Source: Leptolyngbya sp. SIO4C1 (GTDB taxonomy: Bacteria > Cyanobacteriota > Cyanobacteriia > Phormidesmidales > Phormidesmidaceae). From it: a DNA stretch of 6,803 bases. The notes beneath the pieces were generated by a model. The model saw only the letters and a program-made list of their open reading frames with translations. It did no database searches and was not told where the DNA came from. Location: the NCBI GenBank assembly GCA_010671975.1, contig JAAHIA010000274.1:1-6803 (forward strand), given 5' to 3'. The translations under genes were made by a program, and so were the position numbers. Shown one piece after another: positions 1 to 6,366 of this stretch. Every line of letters starts with the position of its first letter. Positions within the stretch are counted from its first letter, which is position 1.

Positions 1-3
1 TAA

Positions 4-837
4 ATAGCGGCAGGGCATAGCCGGCCGCTATTTCTATCCGCGCTGGCAGTTCGGCTGTATAGCAGCGTCGATCTGATCGTTCTCAAAGCGCTGGGGGGCA
101 CCGCCGAGCAGGCCGGCGTGTATGCCGTTGCTCAGAACCTTGCCTTGCTCGGCGGCGTCATGGGTCCGGCGCTAGTGCCTGTCCTGCTGGCAAAGCTCTC
201 TCAGCTCCTCAAGCAGGGGCGGGTACAGCCGGTGAAAGCCTTAAGCCAGATGGCAATGCGGGTAGTACTGCTGCATCTGCCGTTTGCCGGCGTGGTGATC
301 GGGTCTGCCTCTGAGATCGTGCGCTGGCTGTTTGGCGACGCCTATGGGGCCGCTGGGCCGCTGTTTGCGCTGCTGTTTTTAGCCGCGATCGCAGCGGTAA
401 TGATAGCCGTCACCAGCGCCATCCTGATTGCCTCAGAAAGGCCGATTTGGACGCTATTCTTAGCAGCACCGATGCCTATCATTAGCGTTATCGGGCACTG
501 CCTGCTGATTCCTCGGCTAGGCCCGCTCGGTGCCGCGATTGTCACCCTCATAGTTGCCAGTCTGAGCGCAGTCGGGGCGATCACGGCTGTTCACCTGCGG
601 TGGCAGATAGTGCCGCCGGGGACGACGCTGGGACGCAGCGGTCTGCTGTTTACAGTAAGTTTATCGATCGCCAGCGCCTGGTCTGCGCCAGGACCGTGGC
701 TATTGCTCAAGCTGCCGGTGCTGGGTCTCGCTGTTTTGGCTATGCTCTGGGTTTCTGGCGAGCTGAGTTCTGAAGATAAACGCCGGCTGCGTAAATTTTT
801 CTTGGATAAATTTAACAAGTCACCGAGCAAGACCTAA
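4..837 (+). CDS. Polysaccharide flippase (MOP/MATE fold), C-terminal part; 5' side interrupted
   Basis: This is the C-terminal half of an integral membrane protein of the oligosaccharide flippase (Wzx-like, MOP superfamily) type, which would move lipid-linked glycans across the cytoplasmic membrane. About six hydrophobic segments separated by short basic loops are visible, including the family-like stretch 'SSVDLIVLKALGG...AGVYAVAQNL' (about 61-135) and 'IVRWLFGDAYG' (about 319-351). The tail is charged and cytoplasmic-looking. Family members usually have 430-500 residues; only about 277 codons are present. Family-like sequence begins at least 50 codons before the first possible start (GTG at 118, no good ribosome site), so that GTG is unlikely to be the native start. 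In-frame TAA occupies bases 1-3 and the other two frames close at 5 and 18, so the N-terminal half cannot be read straight in. The gene is therefore frameshifted, truncated, or affected by an error at the sequence edge. It precedes the glycosyltransferase genes, as expected in a surface-polysaccharide cluster. Confidence 0.75.
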   Translation: MAAGHSRPLFLSALAVRLYSSVDLIVLKALGGTAEQAGVYAVAQNLALLGGVMGPALVPVLLAKLSQLLKQGRVQPVKALSQMAMRVVLLHLPFAGVVIGSASEIVRWLFGDAYGAAGPLFALLFLAAIAAVMIAVTSAILIASERPIWTLFLAAPMPIISVIGHCLLIPRLGPLGAAIVTLIVASLSAVGAITAVHLRWQIVPPGTTLGRSGLLFTVSLSIASAWSAPGPWLLLKLPVLGLAVLAMLWVSGELSSEDKRRLRKFFLDKFNKSPSKT

Positions 838-886
838 ATGACTCAAGTATGCTCGCCTGTTTTATTGTTCTCTTTAATCTCTCATT

Positions 887-890
887 GAGG
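887..890 (+). promoter_or_regulatory. Ribosome binding site deciding the glycosyltransferase start
   Basis: GAGG lies 8 bases before GTG 899, an ideal distance. The competing GTG at 890 begins on the last base of this site, so the site supports the shorter protein. Confidence 0.5.
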
Positions 891-898
891 TGCAGACA

Positions 899-1846
899 GT
901 GCTCAAAAACGCTATCTCTTTTTCCATTATTATTCCAACTTATAATCGACCGGCTCAGCTGGTAAACTGCCTGACGGCGCTCGCTGACCAGCAGTATTCT
1001 AAACAACAAGCCTTCGAGGTGATTGTTGTTAATGACGGCGGCGCTTCGGTCGATAGCGCGATCAGACCTTTTCAACAAGACTTAACAATAACGCTCATTA
1101 ACCAGCAGAATACCGGTCCGGCACAGGCTCGAAATCAGGGCGCTGCTGCCGCTCAAGGGGATTTTCTGGTCTTCACCGACGATGACTGTCGACCCGCGCC
1201 AGATTGGCTGCAGCAGCTAGCAAAACACTGTGAGAGATTGGGCTATGAGGAACAATCCTCAAAAATTGCCGTCATGATTGGCGGGCAGACGATAAATACG
1301 CTTTCCAAGAATCTTTATTCTGTTGCTAGTCAGATGATTGTGGATCTAGCCTATCAGTACTTTAATCCTCAGCCTAGCCAAGCTCGCTTTTTTGCTTCGA
1401 ACAATATGGTCTTTCCCCGAGAGCCTTTCCTGAAGATAGGCGGATTTCATCCCGCATTTCGCACCTCTGAAGACCGAGAGATTTGCGATCGCTGGCTGCG
1501 CAGCGGCTACAGAATGCAGTACGTCAGCGATGTCAAAATCTATCACGCGCATCGTCTCAGCCTTGCAAGCTTTTGGCGACAGCATCTCAGCTATGGTCGA
1601 GGAGCCTTTCGCTATCACACTATTCGCACGCAGCGAGGAGAGCCGCCCTTCCGTCCAGATCTCAGCTTCCAAAAACAGATTCTCATTCAGCCCTTTAAGC
1701 GGCTGTCGCTGCCTCAGGCTGTTGTCGTCGCCGGGCTGATGTGTCTTTCTCAGGCGGCTAGCTTAGTCGGCTACCAGCAAGAGAGGCGGCGTCAAACTGC
1801 AGAGAGACTATGCGAGACGCTGCTGCCAATTGGCTTTACTAAATAG
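899..1846 (+). CDS. Family 2 glycosyltransferase (GT-A fold)
   Basis: Predicted cytoplasmic or membrane-associated enzyme that transfers a sugar from a nucleotide-sugar donor to a growing glycan. The start chosen is GTG 899, because GAGG at 887-890 sits 8 bases upstream; GTG 890 overlaps that site. This gives 315 residues. The GT2 landmarks are complete: 'IIPTYNRP' near residues 11-18, 'VVNDGG' (Asp46) for the nucleotide, 'GPAQARNQGA' around 73-82, the metal-binding Asp triplet 'TDDDC' (94-96), and 'SEDREICDRW' with the probable catalytic-base region at Glu191-Asp192. A 22-residue hydrophobic stretch at about 271-292 may dock the protein on the membrane, followed by a basic tail. It lies 61 bases after the flippase and 10 bases before a second glycosyltransferase. 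The sugar donor and acceptor cannot be read from the sequence. Fold and general reaction are secure; the role in exopolysaccharide or a similar glycan is inferred from neighbours. Confidence 0.9.
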   Translation: MLKNAISFSIIIPTYNRPAQLVNCLTALADQQYSKQQAFEVIVVNDGGASVDSAIRPFQQDLTITLINQQNTGPAQARNQGAAAAQGDFLVFTDDDCRPAPDWLQQLAKHCERLGYEEQSSKIAVMIGGQTINTLSKNLYSVASQMIVDLAYQYFNPQPSQARFFASNNMVFPREPFLKIGGFHPAFRTSEDREICDRWLRSGYRMQYVSDVKIYHAHRLSLASFWRQHLSYGRGAFRYHTIRTQRGEPPFRPDLSFQKQILIQPFKRLSLPQAVVVAGLMCLSQAASLVGYQQERRRQTAERLCETLLPIGFTK

Positions 1847-1856
1847 AAAAAACCGG

Positions 1857-2822
1857 ATGGAATCCCCAACGCAATCAACCCAATCGCCCGAGCTGTCTGT
1901 CATTTTGATCACGTCAGACCGCTATGCCAGTATCTGCAAGACTGTCAGCTATCTTCAACAGCAAACAATTCAGAACCGGATAGAGCTGATAATCGTTGCG
2001 CCTTCTCGCGGGGAACTGTCGCTAGAGGCCGATGAGCTATCGGGATTTAGGCGGTACCAAATTGTAGAAATCGGCCGCATTCAATCGATTGGGTGGGCCT
2101 ACGCTGCCGGTATCCGCGCTGCGCAAGCGCCGATTGTGGCGCTGGCTGAGGATCACTGCTTTCCAGTCCCGACCTGGGCCGAGGCGCTGGTGCAGGCCCA
2201 CCAGCAGCCCTATGCCGCCGTTGGCCCGGCGTTGAGCAATGCCAACCCTCACAACGCCATCAGCTGGGCCGATATGCTGATCGCCTATGTGCAGTGGATG
2301 GACCCCGCAATCGGTCAGACAGTTAACTTTTTGCCCGGGCACAACAGCAGCTACAAGCGCGACATCCTCATGCGCTACGGTGATCGCCTAGAAGCGATGC
2401 TGGAATCCGAGACGCTGATGCACTGGGATCTGCGATCGCAGGGCTATGAGCTGTACCTGGAGCCTGCTGCTAAAGCCGCCCATACAAATTTTGCCCAGCT
2501 GTTTCCCTGGCTGCCGGTGCAGTTTCGAGCCGGTCGCGTCTTTGCCGGCGGTCGCGCTGAGGTCGAGCACTGGCCCTGGTTTAAGCGGCTGGCCTACATG
2601 GCGGCTTCACCGCTGATTCCGCTAGTGCGGGGGGCGCGGATTTTGCAGGCGCTAAATCAGGGCGAACGGCGGCAGGTGAAGCTGGCGTTTGGCACCTTGC
2701 CGATGACGCTGCTGGGGCTCACGGCAGACGGGCTGGGGCAGATGGTCGGCTATGGGTTTGGCTATGGCGCTGCCCTGCAGGATTACGCCGAGGCAGAATT
2801 TCATCGCGAACTGTACCAGTAG
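1857..2822 (+). CDS. Divergent family 2-like glycosyltransferase
   Basis: Predicted 321-residue GT-A-type glycosyltransferase acting with the gene before it. The N-terminus has the usual first strand ('LSVILITSDRY', residues 13-23). The second strand ends 'LIIVAPSRGE' (44-53), where canonical members have an Asp such as VVNDGG in the upstream paralogue. The metal-site position reads 'LAEDHCFPVPTW' (about 96-107), giving Glu98-Asp99-His100 in place of a plain DxD. Further landmarks are 'PGHNSSYKRD' around residues 160-169 and 'ESETLMHWDL' (183-192), probably the acceptor/catalytic region. A hydrophobic segment near 281-304 may attach it to the membrane. ATG 1857 is preferred because the residues specified from TTG 1830 precede the domain and would overlap the previous gene; neither start has a strong ribosome site, which suggests translational coupling. 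The gene starts 10 bases after the previous stop and ends 9 bases before the oxidoreductase, so it is operonic. Activity is likely, but the altered metal and nucleotide positions make the donor uncertain. Confidence 0.82.
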   Translation: MESPTQSTQSPELSVILITSDRYASICKTVSYLQQQTIQNRIELIIVAPSRGELSLEADELSGFRRYQIVEIGRIQSIGWAYAAGIRAAQAPIVALAEDHCFPVPTWAEALVQAHQQPYAAVGPALSNANPHNAISWADMLIAYVQWMDPAIGQTVNFLPGHNSSYKRDILMRYGDRLEAMLESETLMHWDLRSQGYELYLEPAAKAAHTNFAQLFPWLPVQFRAGRVFAGGRAEVEHWPWFKRLAYMAASPLIPLVRGARILQALNQGERRQVKLAFGTLPMTLLGLTADGLGQMVGYGFGYGAALQDYAEAEFHRELYQ

Positions 2823-2831
2823 TTCAAAACG

Positions 2832-4376
2832 ATGCTGATCGACGGACGGACGCTCAAAGCAGAAGACAGGCTTACCACCGATGTCTGCATTGTTGGAGCG
2901 GGGGCAGCGGGTTTGACGCTGGCTCAGGCTTTAGAGGGGACAGCTACTGCAGTAATGCTGCTCGACAGCGGCAGCTTTCGCTCTGAGCCCAGTACCCAGT
3001 CGCTGGCAGAGGGCACAGCTGAGCATTCCCCCTACCCGTTCAGCGAATCGCGGGCGCGCTGCTTTGGCGGCTCAACCACGCGCTGGAGCGGGGCCTGCGT
3101 GCCGCTCGATGCCAGTGATTTTCAGGCTAAGGCATGGCTGCCGTACAGCGGCTGGCCGTTTGAGCGCACCGAGCTGCTGCCCTACTACCGGCAGGCGCAG
3201 CAGGTCTTTGGCCTGCCAGAAACTTTGCCGCCGCTGCCTAAAGACTCGCCATTTCAGCAGTCGCCGGTCGAGACCAAATGGGTTGCGTTTAGCCAACCGC
3301 TCGATCTAGGTCGCAAGTACCGGCAGCAGATCTTGCGATCACGCAACGTCACGCTGGTCACGCATGCCAATGTGGCTCAGCTTGTCCCAGACGAGCATCA
3401 GTGCCGGGTCGTGCGCATCGAGATTAAAGGCCCGGATGGGGAAGCGTTTGCGATCGCGCCCCAGCGGGTGATTTTAGCGACCGGCGGCATCGAAAACGCG
3501 CGGCTGCTGCTGGCCTCTAACTGCCCCAACGGTCTGGGCAATCAGCACGACCTGGTCGGGCGCTTCTTCATGGAGCACTACCTCAAGAGCGTCGGTATTT
3601 TGCCGATTGGTCAGCAGCGGGCGGCTTGCCTGTTTACCGACTTGCGTCCTCTAGGGCAGACCTTCGGCCTGGGCACGTTTGGCCTAACCGACGACCGGCG
3701 CGATCGCGAACAGCTGCTCAACTTGCACGTTCGCGGCTATCGCTACAGCCTTTTAGAAGATACGGCGGCGGTGATTGCCGCCAAGCAGATGCTGCGCGAC
3801 CCGGCGAAGGCCCCCTCTCTGTGGCGCAACCTGACACCCGACAGCTGGCAGATTTTACCGCGCTATGCGGGCTGGCACCTGTGGAACAAAGTGAACAAAC
3901 AAGCCCAGTTCTCTCATCTGCGGCTGCAGGCCTGGATGGAGCAGGAACCTGACCCAAATAATCGCGTGACGCTGTCGTCAGTGCGCGATCGCGCCGGGCA
4001 ACCGCAGGCGCACCTAACGCTACGCTTTAGCCAGAAAATGTGGGATGGCGCGGTGCGATCGCTGCAGCAGCTTGACCAGGCGCTTCGCCAGCGAGGGCTG
4101 GGGCCGCTCGAATACGACGCCGCTCGAATTCAACACCTGGCCTCTTACGACAAGATTGGCCTGCATCATATGGGCACAACGCGAATGCACCAGAGCCCGA
4201 GACAGGGGGTAGTGGATGCCGACTGCAGGGTACACGGCATGGCTAACCTATACGTAGCTGGTAGCTCTGTCTTTCCCACCGGGGGCGCGGCAAACCCAAC
4301 GCTGACGATTGCAGCCTTAGCTTTACGTTTGGCCGAGCACATAGGCACCAAAGCACCGAGCAGGCACTTATCGTGA
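2832..4376 (+). CDS. GMC-family FAD-dependent oxidoreductase
   Basis: A 514-residue flavoenzyme of the glucose-methanol-choline family, which oxidises an alcohol, typically on a sugar or sterol, to a carbonyl using FAD. The dinucleotide-binding fold is at residues 18-47 ('VGAGAAG', 21-27, followed by Asp45 at the ribose-contact position). 'CFGGSTTRWSG' (77-87) matches the GMC flavin-contact region, and 'ATGGIENARLL' (216-226) is the second FAD segment. The C-terminal GMC domain carries 'HHMGTTRM' (445-452) and 'GGAANPTLT', with Asn488. A His/Asn pair about 42-43 residues apart fits the catalytic pair of choline oxidase and pyranose 2-oxidase (family knowledge). There is no signal peptide or Tat motif, so it should be cytoplasmic. 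The start is 9 bases after the upstream glycosyltransferase stop and lacks a ribosome site, implying coupling. The context suggests oxidation of a sugar nucleotide or lipid-linked glycan, but the substrate and electron acceptor are unknown. The gene has four HIP1 sites. Confidence 0.9.
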   Translation: MLIDGRTLKAEDRLTTDVCIVGAGAAGLTLAQALEGTATAVMLLDSGSFRSEPSTQSLAEGTAEHSPYPFSESRARCFGGSTTRWSGACVPLDASDFQAKAWLPYSGWPFERTELLPYYRQAQQVFGLPETLPPLPKDSPFQQSPVETKWVAFSQPLDLGRKYRQQILRSRNVTLVTHANVAQLVPDEHQCRVVRIEIKGPDGEAFAIAPQRVILATGGIENARLLLASNCPNGLGNQHDLVGRFFMEHYLKSVGILPIGQQRAACLFTDLRPLGQTFGLGTFGLTDDRRDREQLLNLHVRGYRYSLLEDTAAVIAAKQMLRDPAKAPSLWRNLTPDSWQILPRYAGWHLWNKVNKQAQFSHLRLQAWMEQEPDPNNRVTLSSVRDRAGQPQAHLTLRFSQKMWDGAVRSLQQLDQALRQRGLGPLEYDAARIQHLASYDKIGLHHMGTTRMHQSPRQGVVDADCRVHGMANLYVAGSSVFPTGGAANPTLTIAALALRLAEHIGTKAPSRHLS

Positions 4377-4382
4377 TTTTCT

Positions 4383-4709
4383 CTATTCGAACGGCTGGTA
4401 ATTCGCTGCTGGCCACAGTTCATTAATTTCGTCTGCCTGCTGTTCTGCGCTGAACTGTTCCCAAACAATGCCGTTGACGTCGGTATCGCACGTAAACTCT
4501 GTTGCAGTTGAGTCTTCCCAGCCTAGGTGTCTGAGCGAACCAGGCGCGCATGAGCGATCGCAACGGATAGAAATATTGAGAGTTTCCGTCCTCCAGAGTG
4601 CGTATTCACCAGGAACCAATGAGCATGGCTCTACGCCCAGACGAGCGCTGTAATCGGAGATCGTTTCCTCGATACGATCGGTAGATATCGCGATATGAAG
4701 TTTTTTCAT
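4383..4709 (-). CDS. Small VOC-superfamily protein, ArsI/CadI-like, compact
   Basis: A 108-residue protein of the vicinal oxygen chelate (glyoxalase/bleomycin-resistance/dioxygenase) fold. 'KKLHIAI' at the N-terminus supplies His5, 'YALWRTETLNISIR' (36-49) is the strand seen in ArsI/CadI-type proteins, 'LRHLGWE' supplies His61, and 'DVNGIVWEQF' (77-86) supplies Glu84. These three fit the His-His-Glu metal site of ArsI-type C-As lyases. The roughly 30 residues that normally separate the second His from the Glu, including the substrate cysteine pair, are absent. Arsenic chemistry is therefore doubtful, and the function is unknown. Cys50 and Cys54 are present, but in a different place. The C-terminal tail 'EQQADEINELWP' is acidic and helical-looking. 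I have an impression of similar short proteins in other cyanobacteria, but cannot verify it. The gene converges on the oxidoreductase with 6 bases between stops and diverges from the sigma-factor gene. ATG 4709 is the start; its ribosome site is weak. Confidence 0.75.
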   Translation of the reverse strand: MKKLHIAISTDRIEETISDYSARLGVEPCSLVPGEYALWRTETLNISIRCDRSCAPGSLRHLGWEDSTATEFTCDTDVNGIVWEQFSAEQQADEINELWPAANYQPFE

Positions 4710-4750
4710 GGCCGCTTCTGTAGATTCAAGGTCGTGGCAAGGGCTCTATC

Positions 4751-4797
4751 CTAGCGCTCTCTACAATGTGAGAGAAAGCGGCTGCGGGTAGCGCTAG
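4751..4797. repeat. Perfect 8-bp inverted repeat in the divergent intergenic region
   Basis: CTAGCGCT (4751-4758) and AGCGCTAG (4790-4797) are perfect reverse complements separated by 31 bases. A smaller pair, TCTCT (4758-4762) and AGAGA (4771-4775), lies inside. The second arm is part of the self-palindrome TAGCGCTA (4789-4796). The element sits about 42 bases upstream of the VOC start and about 95 bases upstream of the sigma-factor start. It could be a pair of operator half-sites or an RNA stem. No T-tract follows either arm, so it does not look like a terminator. No matching regulator is encoded nearby. Confidence 0.5.
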
Positions 4798-4878
4798 ATT
4801 TGTGATTCGTGCTCATGGTTGCCCGATGGGTTATGCTTCGTCAGGCTGCTAATAAATGCCCATCCTGCTACCAGCTAT

Positions 4879-4883
4879 GGGAG
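4879..4883 (+). promoter_or_regulatory. Ribosome binding site deciding the sigma-factor start
   Basis: GGGAG lies 8 bases before ATG 4892. The in-frame ATGs at 4856 and 4877 have no purine-rich site at a suitable distance, and the 12 extra residues they would add are not sigma-like. Confidence 0.55.
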
Positions 4884-4891
4884 CCCGAATC

Positions 4892-6136
4892 ATGGCAGAA
4901 CCCTCCGTTCCAAAAATTCGCCAGACTGTAGAGGAGATCTACCGCACTGACTCACGGCGAGTATTTGCTACCCTAATCCGCCTGCTGTACAACTTTGATC
5001 TTGCCGAAGAAGCTCTGCACGATGCCTTTGCTGCTGCTGCCGAAAAGTGGCCTCGAGAAGGCGTGCCCGTCAATCCCTATGCTTGGCTGGTGTCCACCGG
5101 ACGCTTCAAAGCCATTGACGCTTTACGCCGCCGCACCCGCTTTGATGCTTCCCTCGTAGATTTGGCCTCAAAACTTGACACCCCAGCCAATGAAATTGTT
5201 GACGATAGCCAAGTTGAAGATGATCGCCTGCGGCTGATCTTTACCTGCTGCCATCCGGCCCTGTCACCCGAAGCCCAGGTGGCGCTCACCCTGCGAGAAG
5301 TTTGCGGCCTCACCACTGAAGAGATCGCCAATGCCTTTTTGATTTCACCCTCCACCTTGGCTCAACGAATTGTGCGGGCCAAAGCCAAAATCCGCGATGC
5401 TGGTATTCCTTACCAGGTACCCTCGAAAGCCGATCTGCCTGAGCGGTTAGAGACGGTCTTACAGGTGATCTATCTAGTGTTTAACGAGGGCTATGCGGCT
5501 TCCTCTGGACCAGCCCTGACACGGGCCAACCTTTCCCAAGAAGCAATTCGGCTAGGACGGCTGCTGATGGAACTGCTGCCCGATTCGGAAGTGATCGGCC
5601 TGCTGGCACTAATGCTGTTGCAGGAGTCGCGGCGGGCGGCACGCACCTCCTCTAACGGCGATCTCATTTTGTTAGAAGACCAGGACCGTTCTCGCTGGGA
5701 TGCCGACCAGATTGCCGAGGGGTGGGCACTGGTACAGCGAGTGCTGACTTCAGGTCAGTTTGGCATATACACCGTGCAGGCCGCGATCGCGGCCGTCCAT
5801 GCTCAGGCTCCAAGCACCGCCGAGACCGCTTGGAGTCAAATTGTTGCCTGGTATGACGTACTAGCCCAGCTCAACCCCTCTCCTGTCGTGGAGCTGAACC
5901 GAGCTGTGGCCATTGCCATGCGGGATGGGCCTGCTGTGGGGCTGCAGCTGGTTGACACCATTTTGGAGCAAGGTCGTTTGAAAGACTATCACCTGGCCTA
6001 TGCGGCTCGGGCCGATTTTTGTCGACGGTTAGGCAAAATGGCTGCCGCCAGAGAGGCCTACCAGCAAGCCCTAATACTGGTTAAACAGGAACCCGAGCGC
6101 CGTTTTCTGGAAAAACGCTTGCGAGAACTGGGTTAA
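4892..6136 (+). CDS. ECF RNA polymerase sigma factor, ECF42 type, with C-terminal TPR-like extension
   Basis: An alternative sigma factor that directs RNA polymerase to a small regulon. The start chosen is ATG 4892 (414 residues), because GGGAG at 4879-4883 is 8 bases upstream; ATGs at 4856 and 4877 lack such a site. Sigma region 2 occupies about residues 14-84, including 'FDLAEEALHDAF' and the -10-recognition segment around 'TGRFKAIDALRRR'. Region 4 is about 111-170: 'DDRLRLIFTCCHPALSPE', then the helix-turn-helix 'GLTTEEIANAFLISPSTLAQR'-like stretch. From about 178 to the end there is a long helical extension beginning 'LETVLQVIYLVFNEGYA' and ending in TPR-like helices. ECF factors usually have about 180 residues; this extension plus a neighbouring DGPF gene defines group ECF42. 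No anti-sigma gene is adjacent. In this group the extension is reported to be required for activity (recalled literature on Streptomyces venezuelae). The inducing signal is unknown. Confidence 0.9.
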   Translation: MAEPSVPKIRQTVEEIYRTDSRRVFATLIRLLYNFDLAEEALHDAFAAAAEKWPREGVPVNPYAWLVSTGRFKAIDALRRRTRFDASLVDLASKLDTPANEIVDDSQVEDDRLRLIFTCCHPALSPEAQVALTLREVCGLTTEEIANAFLISPSTLAQRIVRAKAKIRDAGIPYQVPSKADLPERLETVLQVIYLVFNEGYAASSGPALTRANLSQEAIRLGRLLMELLPDSEVIGLLALMLLQESRRAARTSSNGDLILLEDQDRSRWDADQIAEGWALVQRVLTSGQFGIYTVQAAIAAVHAQAPSTAETAWSQIVAWYDVLAQLNPSPVVELNRAVAIAMRDGPAVGLQLVDTILEQGRLKDYHLAYAARADFCRRLGKMAAAREAYQQALILVKQEPERRFLEKRLRELG

Positions 6137-6153
6137 AACTTTTTTTGCTTTCC

Positions 6154-6180
6154 TGTCGATTTGCTCCTTTGCCAGACGAC
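6154..6180 (+). promoter_or_regulatory. Predicted ECF42-dependent promoter for the DGPF gene
   Basis: TGTCGA (6154-6159) and CGAC (6177-6180) are separated by exactly 17 bases. This agrees with the motif I recall for ECF42 promoters: TGTCGA at -35 and CG(A/T)C at -10. It lies 18 bases after the sigma-factor stop and points toward the DGPF gene. Transcription would start near 6187, leaving a leader of roughly 190 bases. Other TGTCGA occurrences on the + strand (1187 and 6020) are inside genes and lack a CGAC/CGTC partner at this distance. Confidence 0.6.
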
Positions 6181-6360
6181 TACTCAATACTAGTAGCCAG
6201 TTCAAAGCAGCTTTAGGCCCTTCTCAAGGAACGGCCCATCACTAGCGGCAGCACATGGCAAATCGTCCACGAGCATGTCTCGGTTCCTTTTTCCAGAAAG
6301 CAGCGGAGATTATACTCACGCTTAGTCCAAAACCGATATCCAAATTACCGATGTCTAAAC

Positions 6361-6366
6361 AAGGAG
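6361..6366 (+). promoter_or_regulatory. Strong ribosome binding site of the DGPF gene
   Basis: AAGGAG lies 8 bases before ATG 6375. This fixes the start and excludes the in-frame upstream ATGs at 6255 and 6351, which have no such site. Confidence 0.8.

Noticed and set aside
838..898. Promoter in the AT-rich gap before the first glycosyltransferase
   Set aside because: TTTAAT at about 874 could be a -10 box, but there is no matching -35 at proper spacing, so it is not called.
342..1078. Minus-strand open frames across the flippase and the first glycosyltransferase
   Set aside because: They are low-complexity or unrecognisable and oppose well-supported genes.
1830..1856. TTG 1830 as start of the second glycosyltransferase
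   Set aside because: It would overlap the previous gene by 17 bases, has no ribosome site and adds residues outside the domain; ATG 1857 is simpler.
4468..4653. Open frame on the + strand opposite the VOC gene
   Set aside because: It lies wholly antisense to a gene with clear family motifs and its translation shows no recognisable domain.
4762..4767. TACAAT as a -10 box for the sigma gene
   Set aside because: No acceptable -35 hexamer lies 16-18 bases upstream and the site falls inside the inverted repeat.
6020..6025. TGTCGA inside the sigma-factor gene
   Set aside because: No CGAC or CGTC follows at 17 bases and it is within coding sequence; the same holds for TGTCGA at 1187.
6101..6146. 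CGTTTT/AAAACG stem (6101-6117) and seven T (6140-6146) as a terminator for the sigma gene
   Set aside because: The stem is AT-rich, lies in the coding region and is 22 bases from the T-run, so it does not form an intrinsic terminator.
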